A stretch of DNA of 64,000 bases from Pseudocercospora fijiensis CIRAD86. Taxonomy: Eukaryota > Ascomycota > Dothideomycetes > Mycosphaerellales > Mycosphaerellaceae. Each line of letters opens with the position of its first letter. Position 1 is the stretch's first letter. Position numbers and translations under genes: made by a program. The notes beneath the pieces are model-generated. The model was not told the origin of the DNA, ran no database searches, and was given only the letters and a program-made list of their open reading frames with translations. This document shows positions 1 to 10,765 of this stretch, piece after piece. The stretch lies in the NCBI RefSeq assembly GCF_000340215.1, contig NW_006921535.1, forward strand, positions 1,368,483 through 1,432,482, written 5' to 3'.

Positions 1-567
1 CGAGTAAGCCGCTCTTGCCCCCACATTGAATGCAGGTCTCGTTGCGCGCGGCATCCAGATCGCCTCGTCGAGGAACATTGTTAAGCTGAGAGTGGTTTGG
101 AAGTGGGCAAACAGATGCTCACGGAGCGTTCTGCTTAGCTTGGAGGTCATACTGTGTCGCATTGAATGGCTTTTTAACAGATGCGCGTCGCTTGAGCGGC
201 GCTATGTGAGTGGGCGCATGAGGAACACCACCCAGTCCAGAAATCTTCTTCCAGCTACTGTCATCCTACTGATGCGGTCCTGGTCCTACCCGCTAGCTAT
301 TGACTTTTGAGCGGAAATAAGACTTCTTTGTCCGGCTAGGGCGATCACCTAACTTCGCACGCGACCCGCAGAGCTCTGATAAGTGTTCGATCATAAGACA
401 TTGGGGCACTACCTCCCGTTGTCCACTTGCTCAGCTTCACACGGAAGCGAGCGCCACGGCCTCTCCTGCGAGTAAATGGCATTATCGGCGAGAATTGTCT
501 GCCTTAGGAACACGGAATCTGCACCGTTTGCTGCCGCACGAGCCATCTCACATGCGAATTCTGTCAC
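1..567. other. Left-edge stretch without a supported gene
   Basis: There are open frames on the plus strand, for example 26..310, but none shows a recognisable domain. A GCTAAC branch-like site followed by an AAATAG acceptor lies at about 590-608. The neighbouring small gene could therefore begin with an upstream exon in this stretch, but I could not define one. Confidence 0.3.
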
Positions 568-1123
568 ATGCAAATCTTGCATCATCGCGCTGCTAACCCT
601 TTAAATAGAACCTGTGACTCCAGATATCAACATCTATATCCACGTCAACATCAACACCCCCTCGACCTGGCGAGCGAGCTCGAGAAGGTCGCACTCTGCG
701 ATATTGTCAGCAACCTCGTGGCCCAAGAAGTCGCGATCACTTCCGCCCGAAGTAAGTCAAAAGATTTGTATGTAAATCACATGCTAATGTCTTCCAGACT
801 TCTGGGACGCCGCCTCGACTGCCGCCTCGACTCGTGGTTACGAGCGCTCAGGCCCGGAGATCCGCTATATCTTGAACAAGTGCCATCAAGAAGGCCGCGC
901 TGTGGCTAATGCCACTCGCTATATCCAAGACAAGATGCGCGTTGGAGGCGGTAAATGCCCGGGTAAAATTTCGGACTACAATGCACCAGGATTCGTTAGC
1001 GAGGATCAGAAAAAGCGCCTGGAGGAGACAGCTAAGGCGGTTGCGCTGATGGACGAGAATGGAGAGGGCAAAGGCTACGAGATGAGTTTTCGTGGGAAAC
1101 AGAACTATTATGCGACGCGGTAG
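568..1123 (+). CDS. Small hypothetical protein, two exons
   Basis: I do not recognise this protein. The best model joins 568..751 and 798..1123. The intron (752-797) has a GTAAGT donor and a TTCCAG acceptor and keeps the frame. The product is about 169 residues. Its credible part is a helix-rich, charged segment starting near LASELEKVALCDIVSNL, followed by exon 2 residues such as GYERSGPEIRYILNKCHQEG and ending NYYATR. Three cysteines are spread through it. The start is doubtful: the ATG at 568 gives a His/Arg-rich leader that does not look like protein, and a possible acceptor at about 608 suggests that the true first exon lies upstream. There is no signal peptide in this model. Exon 2 has a much more coding-like composition than the leader. 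Confidence 0.45.
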
Positions 1124-2162
1124 CGACTCAGCGTCACGAGATTGAGATACAGGCGAAGAAGACGAGCTTAGCATGTGACGGCGGGCGCGCCTGTGAAGCG
1201 TGGCAGTAGATCACCTAGCCAGGACCCCTCGAATGAAGACGACGATGACCTTGCCATCCGCGTTTCATACCACCTTTCCGATAATCTATCGTTTAGAATC
1301 CTATTCGACCTGAAACAAGCCTGATATAGGTGAATACGCCTGATAGGTTGCGACAATGCAGTGGAATTTCTTCGCGCTTATATACCCTAAAATTTTGTTG
1401 CTTGGCAACGGTGATGCATATGAAAAGCTTGGCGTTCCGCGTTTACAATCCCTCCCTCCAGCTTCTTGGTCCGCGCTGATCGACTCTGAGGAAGCCGCAC
1501 ATTCTTGTTTGTCTATGCCCCATCATATCGATTCTCGTTGATGAGGATTATGTTCTGCGTGCCCGTCGCCGTTCGGCTCAAATGATATTCCAGAGAACAA
1601 TGCCCCGGAGTGAACAACCGGCAGCGAATGGAATGCGGAGAGGCAGTCTTGGAGCCGAATCGTTGGGCGAGCAAGACTGCAGTCCGTGTTCCGAGAACCG
1701 AAGGATCAATAAGCAGTTGAGCCTATCAAGTTGCCGGTCGCGTCGACGAATGATGTTGGACTTGGTGGAGAGACAGCTGCTGATTCGGAAATAGCTGGTA
1801 GCAAGCATTCCTGCCATACCAGAAATAGAGTTGAGATGCCAAGCCAAGGTGAATGGCAAGGAGGGAGGAAGCAAGCACGCATGTGCACTTCGCTCCTGCA
1901 TGGACCAGAACCAGGGTTGCCGCGTGTGCACCTGCACGTCGTACCGCTCCCGCTCGCATTGAAAGCCGAAGAACAGCCGCTCCCAGGCGATGTGGTAGGC
2001 TGTGTACTGTGTTTGCATCATGTCTAGATAAATGCTCTTCCCTTCTCACAATGGTGTTCGTCCTCGCACCGCAGTTTTGCAATACAAGCACGCACTCATT
2101 AGAGCACATCACCTCGACAGAATCGCTTCAAAATTCTCCTTCGGTCACGGCAGCTGCTTCAG
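1124..2162. other. Intergenic stretch, no supported gene
   Basis: About 1 kb with several overlapping open frames on both strands. None has a recognisable domain or a convincing splice pattern. The last 100 bases presumably hold the promoter of the small membrane protein gene that follows. Confidence 0.4.
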
Positions 2163-2469
2163 ATGAACGCCCAAGTCGTAGTCGTCTGCGTGATCGTGGG
2201 CGCAGGCGCCGCCGTGCTGATCGGATATGCCACAACACGCTACTTCTTCGGCAACACCTCCAACAATGACGGGCCCACGGATGAGTTCAACCAGGCAGCA
2301 TATATGCGTGAAGTCAGACTTCGCAATGTCGAGCAAATAGGCGCTATAAACGGCTATGGTCACCGACATATGGTATGCGCAGATGCTGTTGATGCAAGGC
2401 AAGACTGACTCTTCTTTCCAGGCACGGGCTCGGGCGGACGCTTACTCTGATCACACCTCAATGGCTTAA
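2163..2469 (+). CDS. Small single-pass membrane protein, hypothetical
   Basis: Exons 2163..2372 and 2422..2469, separated by a 49-nt intron (GTATGC donor, TTCCAG acceptor) that falls cleanly between codons. The predicted protein is 85 residues. Residues 5-25 form one hydrophobic segment (VVVVCVIVGAGAAVLIGYAT) right after a very short N-terminus. A polar tail rich in Asn, Asp and Arg follows. Exon 2 adds only ARARADAYSDHTSMA. This looks like a small organellar or ER membrane protein, but no family can be named. The in-frame intron joining two short coding pieces is the main evidence that it is real. It converges with the Zn2Cys6 gene just downstream; 88 bases separate the two stop codons. Confidence 0.6.
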
Positions 2470-2557
2470 GAAGCCGCAAGGCAAGCAGATCCACTCCATA
2501 TCTCATTCGCCACGTCTGACAGCGTTGCAGGGTTACCAGAGTTTCCATAAGCAAGCA

Positions 2558-4525
2558 TCACAGCGCATAATCCGAGATGGTCTTGATCCGACTTCCATCC
2601 GCGCCATCCAAATATCGAGTGACCCGAACTTCGAAGCATATAGCAGACCTATTCGCCAGCAGCTCAAAATTGTGCACCCTTCGATCCTCCGAGGGCAGTA
2701 TTGTGTCGTTGATCGGCGGTTGAGCAGAGCTATGGCGAGAAGTTGGAGTCGAGGCCGGAGAGATAGGCGGAGGAGTGAGTCCGAGGTCTTCTTCTTCGAT
2801 GGTTACAATGCGAGCAGCTAGCTCTCCGCTGCTCCCTGCACCAAAAGTGCATTCCTTGCCGGGAGATCTATGGATGAGATCAATGGCTTTGCGTCGGAGG
2901 GAGGGTACTCGGCATTTGAGAGCAACAACAAACAGAGCAGGCACGGCGCCGAGCTATCATATACATCAGTCAAATACATACTTGCAACGCTCCAAGAACG
3001 GCGCACGTACCTCGAACGTAAAAGATGGTCGCTCAGGCGACTTGATGTTGACGTAGATTCCAGCAAGTCGGACGACTTCTTGAAAAGTCTCCGTATACTG
3101 ATCGAACACGGTCTGGTAGAGCGAGAGCCTGGCCTTGAGAAACATTTTGGAGATGTGGTAGTGCATAAGAAGACACGCTTCTCCCTCACCTTCTTCGCCA
3201 TGGTTGTAGAAGTAGCTAAAAGCGGCTAGCCATTGTTCGAAACGGTCCTCGCAGAGTTCCTGAAGCTCTTGAAGTTCGCTTGTCATCCAGCCATCAGACA
3301 GTGCTCCAGTCAATTCGATGTCACGCATCCGCAGTGGAAAGGCGGTATCTTCAGGCGCATGCGCCGCCAGTAGTGGCTCCGCAGAAAAAGACTTAATCGA
3401 TTTCTCATCCATCTCAGGGGATTCGGTCTTGAATCTGGTGTAGTATGGCTGCTGAGACGCTCCCAAAGACCCTTCCTCGTGGCGCTGAGAAGAAATTTCA
3501 GCAGCTTTGAGCAAGAATGCATGGCCGTCCGCCATAATGTTGAAAAGGCAAGTCCTAGCCTGCTCTAGATCACTGAATCGACAAGGAATCTCTTCCATGA
3601 GCGCGTATTTCTCAAGCCCGATGGGCACAGCGCATTGAGCTGATAGAACGCTAAGGCGCCCAAATATGGTTTTGAGTGTAAGAAACAGATCTGGAGCCAT
3701 ACATTTCGGACAAGTCGAGAACTGGCCGAGTAGCGCATCACCTTTCTGTAGAAGTGCGATAGCTGCGAAGATGTCGTCTCGAATGACCTCAATGCACACA
3801 AACAGAATGCAGGTGAGCAAGAGAAGTGCCGGCGATGCCGAGCCCTGAGATACTTTGCTTGTGACGCCTTGGATAGCTTTGTTATAATGCCGCAATGCGC
3901 TAGCATGATGCTCATTAATAGGAGGGCGATCCTCTCCTCGTAGAACCGCAAAGTTCGGCTGGCCTAGAAACGTTTTCATGTATCTAGGAACCTGTCAATC
4001 GCAAGGCGCTCGAAAGTTAATGATGGAGACCGAGCCATCGTATGCGACGTGACAGCCAAGGGCGATTCGACACGATAGAGGGCCAAGGTCAACTCACTGA
4101 GGATGTTCATAGAGGGTTGACACTGCCAATAGTGCGTGAAGCACAATCGGCTCAGTTTGGGCAAATTGGAGAACGCTGCCACACCAAAACGCCTTGTCGA
4201 ACACGCCGCCGAGCCGCGGCGCAGTCCATGACAAGAAGTAATCGAATGTGCGTCTCTCCGTGTCGCTCAGTCCCAGAGCTGACGATAAATGCCGGCCAAG
4301 AGTGTTGCTAGTTGTCTTCGGAACGCTCTCGTAGGCACAAGTGCGGCCAGTAGAGGTGCAATTCCTACACTCTGGGAGTTCGTCACATTTTATGCGCCGG
4401 GTTTTGCAGTGAATGCAACCATTTCTCGACTTCTTGCTTCCAACCAGACCTCTCCTTTTACGCGCTTGGAGGATGTTTGCTGATGCGGTGGCATGCCATG
4501 CAAGCTCTGAGTTACTTGATGGCAT
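2558..4525 (-). CDS. Zn2Cys6 transcription factor with fungal-specific C-terminal domain
   Basis: Three exons on the minus strand: 4098..4525, 3011..3983 and 2558..2953, giving about 598 residues. The binuclear cluster lies near residues 34-61 (CIHCKTRRIKC, then ECRNC and TGRTC) and has all six cysteines in the usual spacing. It is preceded by a basic segment (ARKRRG...SKKSRNG). The rest is the helical region common to fungal regulators, with FTFELGAVPALFVVALKC spanning the second splice site, a typical C-terminal signature. Intron 3984..4097 has a GTGAGT donor and uses the CCTAG acceptor, which restores the frame as PQYMKTFLG. Intron 2954..3010 has GTACGT and ATAG. The ATG at 4525 was chosen because the open frame further upstream has no ATG before it. 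The target genes are unknown. The divergent neighbour across about 470 bases is a secreted protein. Confidence 0.88.
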
Positions 4526-4998
4526 CTTCGAAGACAATAACGCCGACTCGCATTTGTCGCATTTCAAGTGCAGTATTGTTGTTCTGGCAATAAAGCCTTG
4601 ATTTGATTTGCAAGGAGAAGGAGGAGGAAGAGGATCGTGAACGGTGAACGGTGAAACGCGACCAGTGACTAAGCTCGGCTCGGGCCACGGTTCCGGTTTG
4701 GATATCCCTGCCCCTGCCACTTTGCCACAACCTCCTTTTGTAGAAGCATTTGAGATAAAAGCGATCTCAGATTTTCTTGGTATAGGCGCTGCTAATAACG
4801 AAGCAGCTGAAAAAAATCAAAAATGCAACAAGCAGCACTGTACAAGCGAAGTCAAAATCAAAGAACATCCTCAAAATTTTTCCATGCCCCAAAAACAACG
4901 CAGCCGGATATTGTATGCCCATGCTCTATCATGATTTCCATTGTCACTCCATCGCTCATATGCATCTGTCAATTCATTGCCTGCATCCACAGTCCGAT

Positions 4999-5757
4999 TT
5001 AAGCCGAAGCCTTAACGAAAGCCGGATCACAAACAATCTTAGAAACCTCAGCCTCTTCCGGGTAAAGAAACATCCACGGACCATTCCCACCATCAGCGAA
5101 AGTAGTATCGATATTCTGACCGCGCTGAACAGTGATAGCGTGATTACGAGAGTCAAGAATCTGGCAGCGAAGGTCTGGGTTGACATCAGCACCGAGAGCG
5201 AGTTCGACGCTGTTGTAAGGACCCTCGGAACCAACTGGGGATTTCTGTTCACGGACAAGACCGGCTTCGTCGAAAGGGGTTTGAGTAGCGAGATTGCCGT
5301 CAGTCAGAGTTACGCGGATGCTGAGATCTTCGTCTTCCTCATCCTCATCCTCGGCGGGAGGAGCAGATGCGGCGACGAAATCCGGATCGCAGATGATTTG
5401 AGAGACTTCGGTGTTGCCGTCCTGGAAGGTCCATAGGCCTTTGCCGGCGTCGGAGAAGGTGATGTCGACGTTCTCGCCGCGGAGGACGGTGATGGGGTTG
5501 GATGAGCGGTCGAGGATTTGGCAGCGGAGGGTTTGCTGCTCGACGTCGGCGCCGACGCTGAGTTCGACGGTGTTGTATGGGCCTGAAGAACCCACTGGCT
5601 TCTTGGCTTGGCGAGAGCCCTCCTCGAAGGCGGTCTGGGTGGCAAGGTTGCCGTCAGAGAGGGTGACTCGAATGGAGTTGTCGGTTGTGCGCTTGGCTGG
5701 AGCGGCAAGGGCGCCAGTGGCAGCAAGGAGGGACAGAACAATGGCGGAGTACTGCAT
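4999..5757 (-). CDS. Secreted protein made of two tandem copies of one domain
   Basis: Single exon, 252 residues. Residues 1-18 are a clear signal peptide (MQYSAIVLSLLAATGALA), followed by APAKR, which looks like a Kex2-type site. Two copies of a domain of about 105 residues follow. Copy 1 is roughly residues 28-133 and copy 2 roughly 146-252. Each begins SIRVTL(S/T)DGNLATQT, contains GPYN(T/S)VEL, has one Cys in RCQILD and a second in (I/V)CDP(D/A)F, and ends ASA. An acidic linker (APPAEDEDEEDED) separates them. The paired cysteines suggest one disulfide per domain. There is no transmembrane segment or GPI tail, so the protein is probably released or wall-associated. I do not recognise the family. 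It could be an effector-like small secreted protein, but nothing here proves interaction with a host. Confidence 0.85.
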   Translation of the reverse strand: MQYSAIVLSLLAATGALAAPAKRTTDNSIRVTLSDGNLATQTAFEEGSRQAKKPVGSSGPYNTVELSVGADVEQQTLRCQILDRSSNPITVLRGENVDITFSDAGKGLWTFQDGNTEVSQIICDPDFVAASAPPAEDEDEEDEDLSIRVTLTDGNLATQTPFDEAGLVREQKSPVGSEGPYNSVELALGADVNPDLRCQILDSRNHAITVQRGQNIDTTFADGGNGPWMFLYPEEAEVSKIVCDPAFVKASA

Positions 5758-6454
5758 TTTGTGTTGTTTTTGGTGGGTTATTGATGGAATATGGTTGTGT
5801 GATGCTGAAGATTCTGTAGGTATTGTGCTGTGTAGAAACGATCGAAGCAGATGGATACAAAAGAGACAAGGAGATAAGGGAAAAAAATGGAAATTGATTA
5901 TTGATTTGGTTGCTTTGCTTGGTTGTGTTGATGTGGGAGAGAATGTACAGAACGCGCGAGTCCTGAGAGTACTTATAGTGATCTCCTCTTTCGAGATGCT
6001 GGCGGAGCTCGCGGTACCGAGCCAGATATGGACGAGAGTATAGGCGCGTTGCTGCGCTTTTCAGCCAAGTCTTCTTGGTTGGTGCCACTCCCACTCGGTA
6101 AGGGTGGGTCTATACCAATCAGATCGGCATGCCGAGAAACTAGGATCAAGCCAAGGCCTGAGGATTGCTAGCTTCCTAGGCAAGCAGCACGCAAGTAAAG
6201 TTGTCAGCAACAGCTCGAAATAGGATCCCGGATTTGTGATGCAGTCCCAATTCTGGTAAACACGTGGGCGGCGTGCTAGTAGGCTGAGGAGAACCATGCA
6301 GTTGCCACGTGCGGAGCATCTCACATGCATAGCTCAGGAATATCAACGGAGGCAACGCTGCTGACTGCCAGCTGTGATATCGGAGAGACTTTTGCCATAG
6401 CTTATAACTTGCTTAGAAGATTCAGTTCGTGGTATCGTAGGTCATGAGCTTCAG
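5758..6454. other. Intergenic: promoter of the secreted protein, 3' side of bleomycin hydrolase
   Basis: The first 250 bases upstream of the secreted protein are rich in T and G on the plus strand (C/A-rich in the gene's sense), as is common for strong fungal promoters and leaders. The remainder is ordinary sequence. I see no further gene. Confidence 0.4.
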
Positions 6455-8077
6455 CTAAGCAAGCGCACCCATAGGATCTGTTGGTAAAGTCAGCACTACA
6501 GAACGGCGACAACGAAAGTGCTGTATGGTCGCTCGACTTACCCCAAAGTGGCAGGACCTTGGGTTCCTGCTTGAGGATGTCTCTCACACTCTTATCTAGG
6601 AGGCTAGGATCCACCACCGCCTGGTAGCAGAACTCGTCCATCCATTTGTCAGACATGACGAAGTAGCCATCAGTGCCAGCGGTCTCTGACCAGCTATTCT
6701 CAACGCGCCAACGCACGGGCTTGTCATCCTCATCGAGATGGACCGCAGTGAGTACCATTGCGTGGGTCATCGCACTCTCACCAGTGAGCAGCCTCTCAGC
6801 TTTAGTCAATCCGAGCTTGATGTTGAAACCGAGTTCATAGTCGACGAGATCTGTGTCCATGATGCCAGCTCGGGAGTCGGATTGCTTGCCAACATCAGAA
6901 CCAAAGAAGATTGGAAGACCCTTCCTCAGCATTTTGACACAAGCGTCCTTCATGACCACAGTGTCAACGTTCACGTACGTGATTGGCCTGCCGTCCCATA
7001 CGTTTCCGAGGTGGTCGACGGTCAAAAGTCGATTGTATTCGTTGCGAGGATCGTTCACCAGCGACACGAATTTCTTGACATGCGTGGTCTCGGAAAACTC
7101 GATCGGGGTTAACGAAACTGTCTTGAAGGTGTTGTTGCCATCGTAAAAGTCCCAAGTAAACTTCTTGTCTGCTGCAGGAGGAGGACCCAAGCACAACGTG
7201 AGGATACGGACGATGTCTTGCATCATCTGCTCCTTCGCAGCAGCGATCTTCTCGGACGATGCATTGTCCTTCAAGGCTCTTAGGCGAAGACCATCTTCTC
7301 GAAGCTTGGTGGTCAGAATACGGTCCATTGCGGAGCTGTTCTGAGCATTCCAAGAATCGGGATAGAGTGTCTGCGGAACGAGGCCATACTTGCTGACCAA
7401 GTTGACAATCATGTCCCATTGTCCGCCATCGCCCACAGGGCTTGCGCTCAACGCGCTAACCAGCCTGCTGTCCAGTTCCTCGCCAACGGTATCGAGGATA
7501 GATTCGAGGTAGTAGTTCGCCTTCTCCACCTTGTCCCAGAAAAACAGGTATGCTTGTGACAACTCAAAGCTCTTGATGTTGTATTTCTGCTGAATGGCGA
7601 TACGGAAGACATTGCAGGCGGCGAAGATCCAGCAACGACCGCTGCTTCTCTGGTTGGTGACCTAGCTTGGATGAGCTTTCCACCCGTCCATTCATTCATC
7701 CTATAAGCTCAACGACTTACAGGAGATCCCTCGTGCGGGATCTTCAGATTGAAGTACTGGGTATCTCTGATCAGAGTCGATGGCTTCTCCAATATCGCCG
7801 CCGGATTATTGGCAGACAGAGCGTTGAGGCCCAGCCTGTTCTTGGAGTCCTTGAGCACCTCCTTTACATATTGCTGTATACCGGCGGCATCAACGTGCTC
7901 GGAATTCCCCGATCCGAAGATTAGTCTCTCGATCTCTTTCCGTTCCGCAAGATCAATGCGTAGAGCGTCGAACTTCTCGTCGAAGCTAGTCGTAGGGGTT
8001 GGGTCGCGTTGGACGCGCCTCTCTCGGCGTGAGATGGTCCGAACGGGCAGCTGCGGTGTTGACTGTGCAAAGCCCAT
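6455..8077 (-). CDS. Bleomycin hydrolase, papain-like cysteine peptidase (C1B)
   Basis: Three exons (7721..8077, 6542..7661, 6455..6477), about 499 residues, normal length for this cytosolic self-compartmentalising aminopeptidase. The family also hydrolyses homocysteine thiolactone and bleomycin. The catalytic Cys sits in SSGRCWIFA near residue 129. The His is in TGESAMTHAMVLTAVH and the Asn in RVENSW. The reading continues through SQAYLFFWDK and ends with the family tail LPLWDPMGALA. That tail is encoded by a final exon of only 23 nt, found by joining TGGG to ATCCTATGGG across intron 6478..6541. Intron 7662..7720 splits the SPVTNQ segment just before the active site. The N-terminus is about 40 residues longer than the core and Arg-rich; MGFAQS could be an N-myristoylation-like start. 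All catalytic residues are present. Confidence 0.93.
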
Positions 8078-8499
8078 TTTGGATGCTGATCGAGATGAAA
8101 AGGGGATGTATGTGACACTTATTGCTGTTGAGGATTTTCAAGCAAGGAGAGACAGAGGGTCAGGCCAGCTGGCCCATGATGAGACCCATATGATAGGCCG
8201 TGCCATCAAGGTTGGTTGTTGGAGCTCTCGACTGATGACTGATAAGAGCAGCCTCTCACGTGCCTCGGCGCGGGATGACCCGATACAGTAAGCCCGAAAT
8301 CGGCGCCAAGAGAATCTCCCTGCCTCCCTCCTCTCTATCAAGCGATTTGTGCTTCGTTCATTTCTCCAAGAATCGCGACGAACACATTTCCTTGAGCCGG
8401 CTCTAGGCATCACGACTTTCCACAGCAAACGGCATGATGATATGTAACATCCACACAAGAGTAACGGAATTTCTCCTCGGAAGCCATGCAGGACAACAT
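8078..8499. other. Intergenic: promoter of bleomycin hydrolase
   Basis: No gene is supported here. The right end may contain further eroded sequence of the GMC oxidoreductase remnant that follows, but I could not align it. Confidence 0.35.
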
Positions 8500-8510
8500 C
8501 CCTTTCACCA

Positions 8511-8789
8511 GGTCAAGTTTTGCCGGATAGCTCCCCTCCGATGACGAGATTCTGGAGTACATACATACAGGTGAACATTGGTTTCAATTGGCATGTTAGC
8601 TGTACATGCACGATGGGGACACTTGCTAATCCGATGGCGGTCGTGGACTCGCATGCAAAGGTCATTGGGCTTAACAACTTGAGGGTGGTTGACGATAGCC
8701 CCTTCCCGTTGCTTCCACCAGGACATCCGCAGTCAGTCGTTTACGCGCTGGCTGAGAAGATTGTTGCGGTCATCTTGAGCGGCCGATAG
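8511..8789 (+). pseudogene. C-terminal remnant of a GMC oxidoreductase
   Basis: This is the last quarter of the substrate-binding domain of a glucose-methanol-choline oxidoreductase with no catalytic flavin-binding N-terminus nearby. The frame starting near 8511 reads QVLPDSS, then shifts by one base into SDDEILEYIHT (8537-8569), then shifts back into NIGFNWHVSCTCTMGT. It continues through AVVDSHAKVIGLNNLRVVD and PPGHPQSVVYALAEKI to a stop at 8789. Those last motifs are hallmark GMC_oxred_C sequence, including the active-site His in NWHVS and the PPGHP loop with its second His. Two compensating frame changes and the missing roughly 450 N-terminal residues show that it is broken. No intron can explain the shifts. 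Confidence 0.8.
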
Positions 8790-9225
8790 GAAGATTCTAA
8801 CCACTGCTATTGCAAACCTTTGGTGATGCAGCTGAAATGAAAACATATGAGTTGACAGTCGTCTCACTATCGTTCACTCCAGTCTCACATGATCAGCTCG
8901 GTGTCCTTTACTTACAATTGCCTCTGCATGTCGAACCTCACAATACTAATTCCTTCTTGCTGCGTCATCAGAGGAGTTATAGACATTTGTCTCATCGCCA
9001 CAACTGAGACATACATCGGCAGCAGTACTGCTCACCTAGATATACAGCACTGGCTTCGATACCGCGAGTGGCATGCTAGTATATGTGCTGTGAAGCGACA
9101 GGACCACCTCAGCGTCTCGAGTGAGGTTGTTTGCTCCAGCGATACAGCATTACACAGGCTCGATCTTGTCCAACACGGCTACAATCAGAGACAAAAGACA
9201 TCCGGCCTAGCAGATCTCCGTCGGT
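8790..9225. other. Intergenic stretch, no supported gene
   Basis: It separates the GMC remnant from the next gene and presumably contains that gene's promoter. I see no repeat or RNA gene. Confidence 0.35.
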
Positions 9226-10295
9226 ATGGCTCGGTTTCAGCATCCTCGAGTCACCCGCACATCGATGCTGGCTGCACTATGCGTCCTCGCACTTGCTATT
9301 GTAGCGCTGCAGCTCACATTAGGTTACTCATTCCGGCACTCGGTGCGAGCATCAGGATACCAATTGCGCTCCAGTTTGAGCCAAGCTGTCGTCCAGCCGA
9401 TCAAGAGCAAGCGCGCCATCAATCCGGTCTCAGATGCCCAGTTCCAAACCGCCACCGAGAAAGGCGAGCGCTTCATGTGCTGGATGGCCGATCCAACTAG
9501 AGCCGGAACCGGAGGGACGACTCAGTGGAAGAACCCAGGCTCGATCTCTGGATGGGGATGGGTTCTAGGCGAGCAAGTGACTGTGTCGGCAGAATGGCAG
9601 CCAGGGCTCCTGAAAGAACTGCTCTCGGGCTCTCGTGGTGGTGCTCGCTGGGGTTACCGACACAGCCTCGGACACGCCCCTATCGGTTCTATGACTTATC
9701 CGCCTACAGGAGCAAGCTATAGCAACGTCTACTGGCCAGACAAGGGCGTCATCGTTGCGAATTCGAATTATGGTCCAATGTACAATATCATGGCCAAGAA
9801 GACGCCTCTCCAGAAAGCTGGCCACACTTGGGACGCGAGCACGATGTCTCCGCCTCAACTTGCCCAGCTTTCAGACTTCTGGTGGTTGTTGTGGCAAGCT
9901 GCTTGTCAAAACGATGCTACTCGGATCTCTGGCATCCGGAATATCGTGCGTCGTAATGTGGAGAATCAAGCCACGCTGGACGTGCTCGGGCATGTTTTGA
10001 AGCTGAATGGCATGAGCGAGGACGGAAGTGCGCCTGAATGGCCTAAGAAAGCGGTTGTTGGTCAAACGATGGATGGATTCGCGGCTTTGCTGTCGACACC
10101 GAACGTCTATGCTGCATGTTGGTTCGTAATACAGCATGGACAAGAGTTGAGGGTGCGGTTAACTATAGAGGTGAGTAGTCTTCAGGCTGGACATGTCGTG
10201 TTTCTGCTGACGTCGAGTAGTCAATTACAGCATATCGGGAGCCTGGAAGTAGAGATCCGACTTTGGTCATAACTCTAGAAGAGGTCAATGGATGA
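9226..10295 (+). CDS. Type II membrane or secreted protein, conserved-looking hypothetical
   Basis: Exons 9226..10170 and 10221..10295, about 339 residues. Residues 14-34 form a signal anchor (SMLAALCVLALAIVALQLTL) after a short basic N-terminus (ARFQHPRVTR), so most of the protein should be extracytoplasmic. The body is rich in Trp and Gly (GWGWVLGEQ, RWGYRHSLGHAP, YWPDKGVI) and ends in a segment with AACWFVIQHG. The 50-nt intron (GTGAGT...GTAG) joins RVRLTIE to SITAYREPGSRDPTLV and removes a frame that would otherwise run on as poor sequence. Other acceptors a few bases downstream are possible. I do not recognise a catalytic motif. It is probably a lineage-restricted secretory-pathway protein. 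Confidence 0.72.
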
Positions 10296-10765
10296 TGATC
10301 CAGCGTGGCATTGCGTCTTGCGATGGCCAGGTCAGATGAACAATGCCGCTGGCATGAAGTCATGGTTAATCAATACTGTATTATTGACGAATATGAATGT
10401 CAAATAGAGGTGAAGAGAGGAGAAGTCGTGTTGATCGGTTGATGTCGTCGTTGGCTAGCGCATCGACTAGGATGAGCCTGGTTAGCATGTGAGATCCGAC
10501 CCGACCGCCAAGAGAATGATCGTCGCCGGGCTCTACCATCGTCTGGTTTGTCAGCTGAACTTCCTGCAGTCACCTCACGAACAGCTGCATGCGCATGCGC
10601 ATGCGCATTGCTAACAAGTGACTTATTCCTCAAGCGAGCAAAAATGCAGGAGTGACAGTATCGGTCCAGATCGGACGTAAGATGGACATGGTTCCCGAAA
10701 GAGGTCTCATGAGGCAGGCCGATTAGAGTTCCATCCTGACAAGCAAGGGGGCATACTGTATCAAT
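10296..10765. other. Promoter region of the large Zn2Cys6 regulator
   Basis: No gene is seen. At 10586-10608 there is a run of alternating GCATGC/GCGCAT, a self-complementary purine-pyrimidine tract. It is listed separately as a finding. Confidence 0.45.

Noticed and set aside
26..310. Plus-strand open frame of 94 codons at the left edge
   Set aside because: It has no domain, signal peptide or splice support. Composition is like the other random frames of this GC-balanced region.
1168..1356. Possible extra exon after the first small gene
   Set aside because: A CTTAG acceptor-like site at about 1170 opens a short acidic frame, but no donor in the preceding exon keeps the frame.
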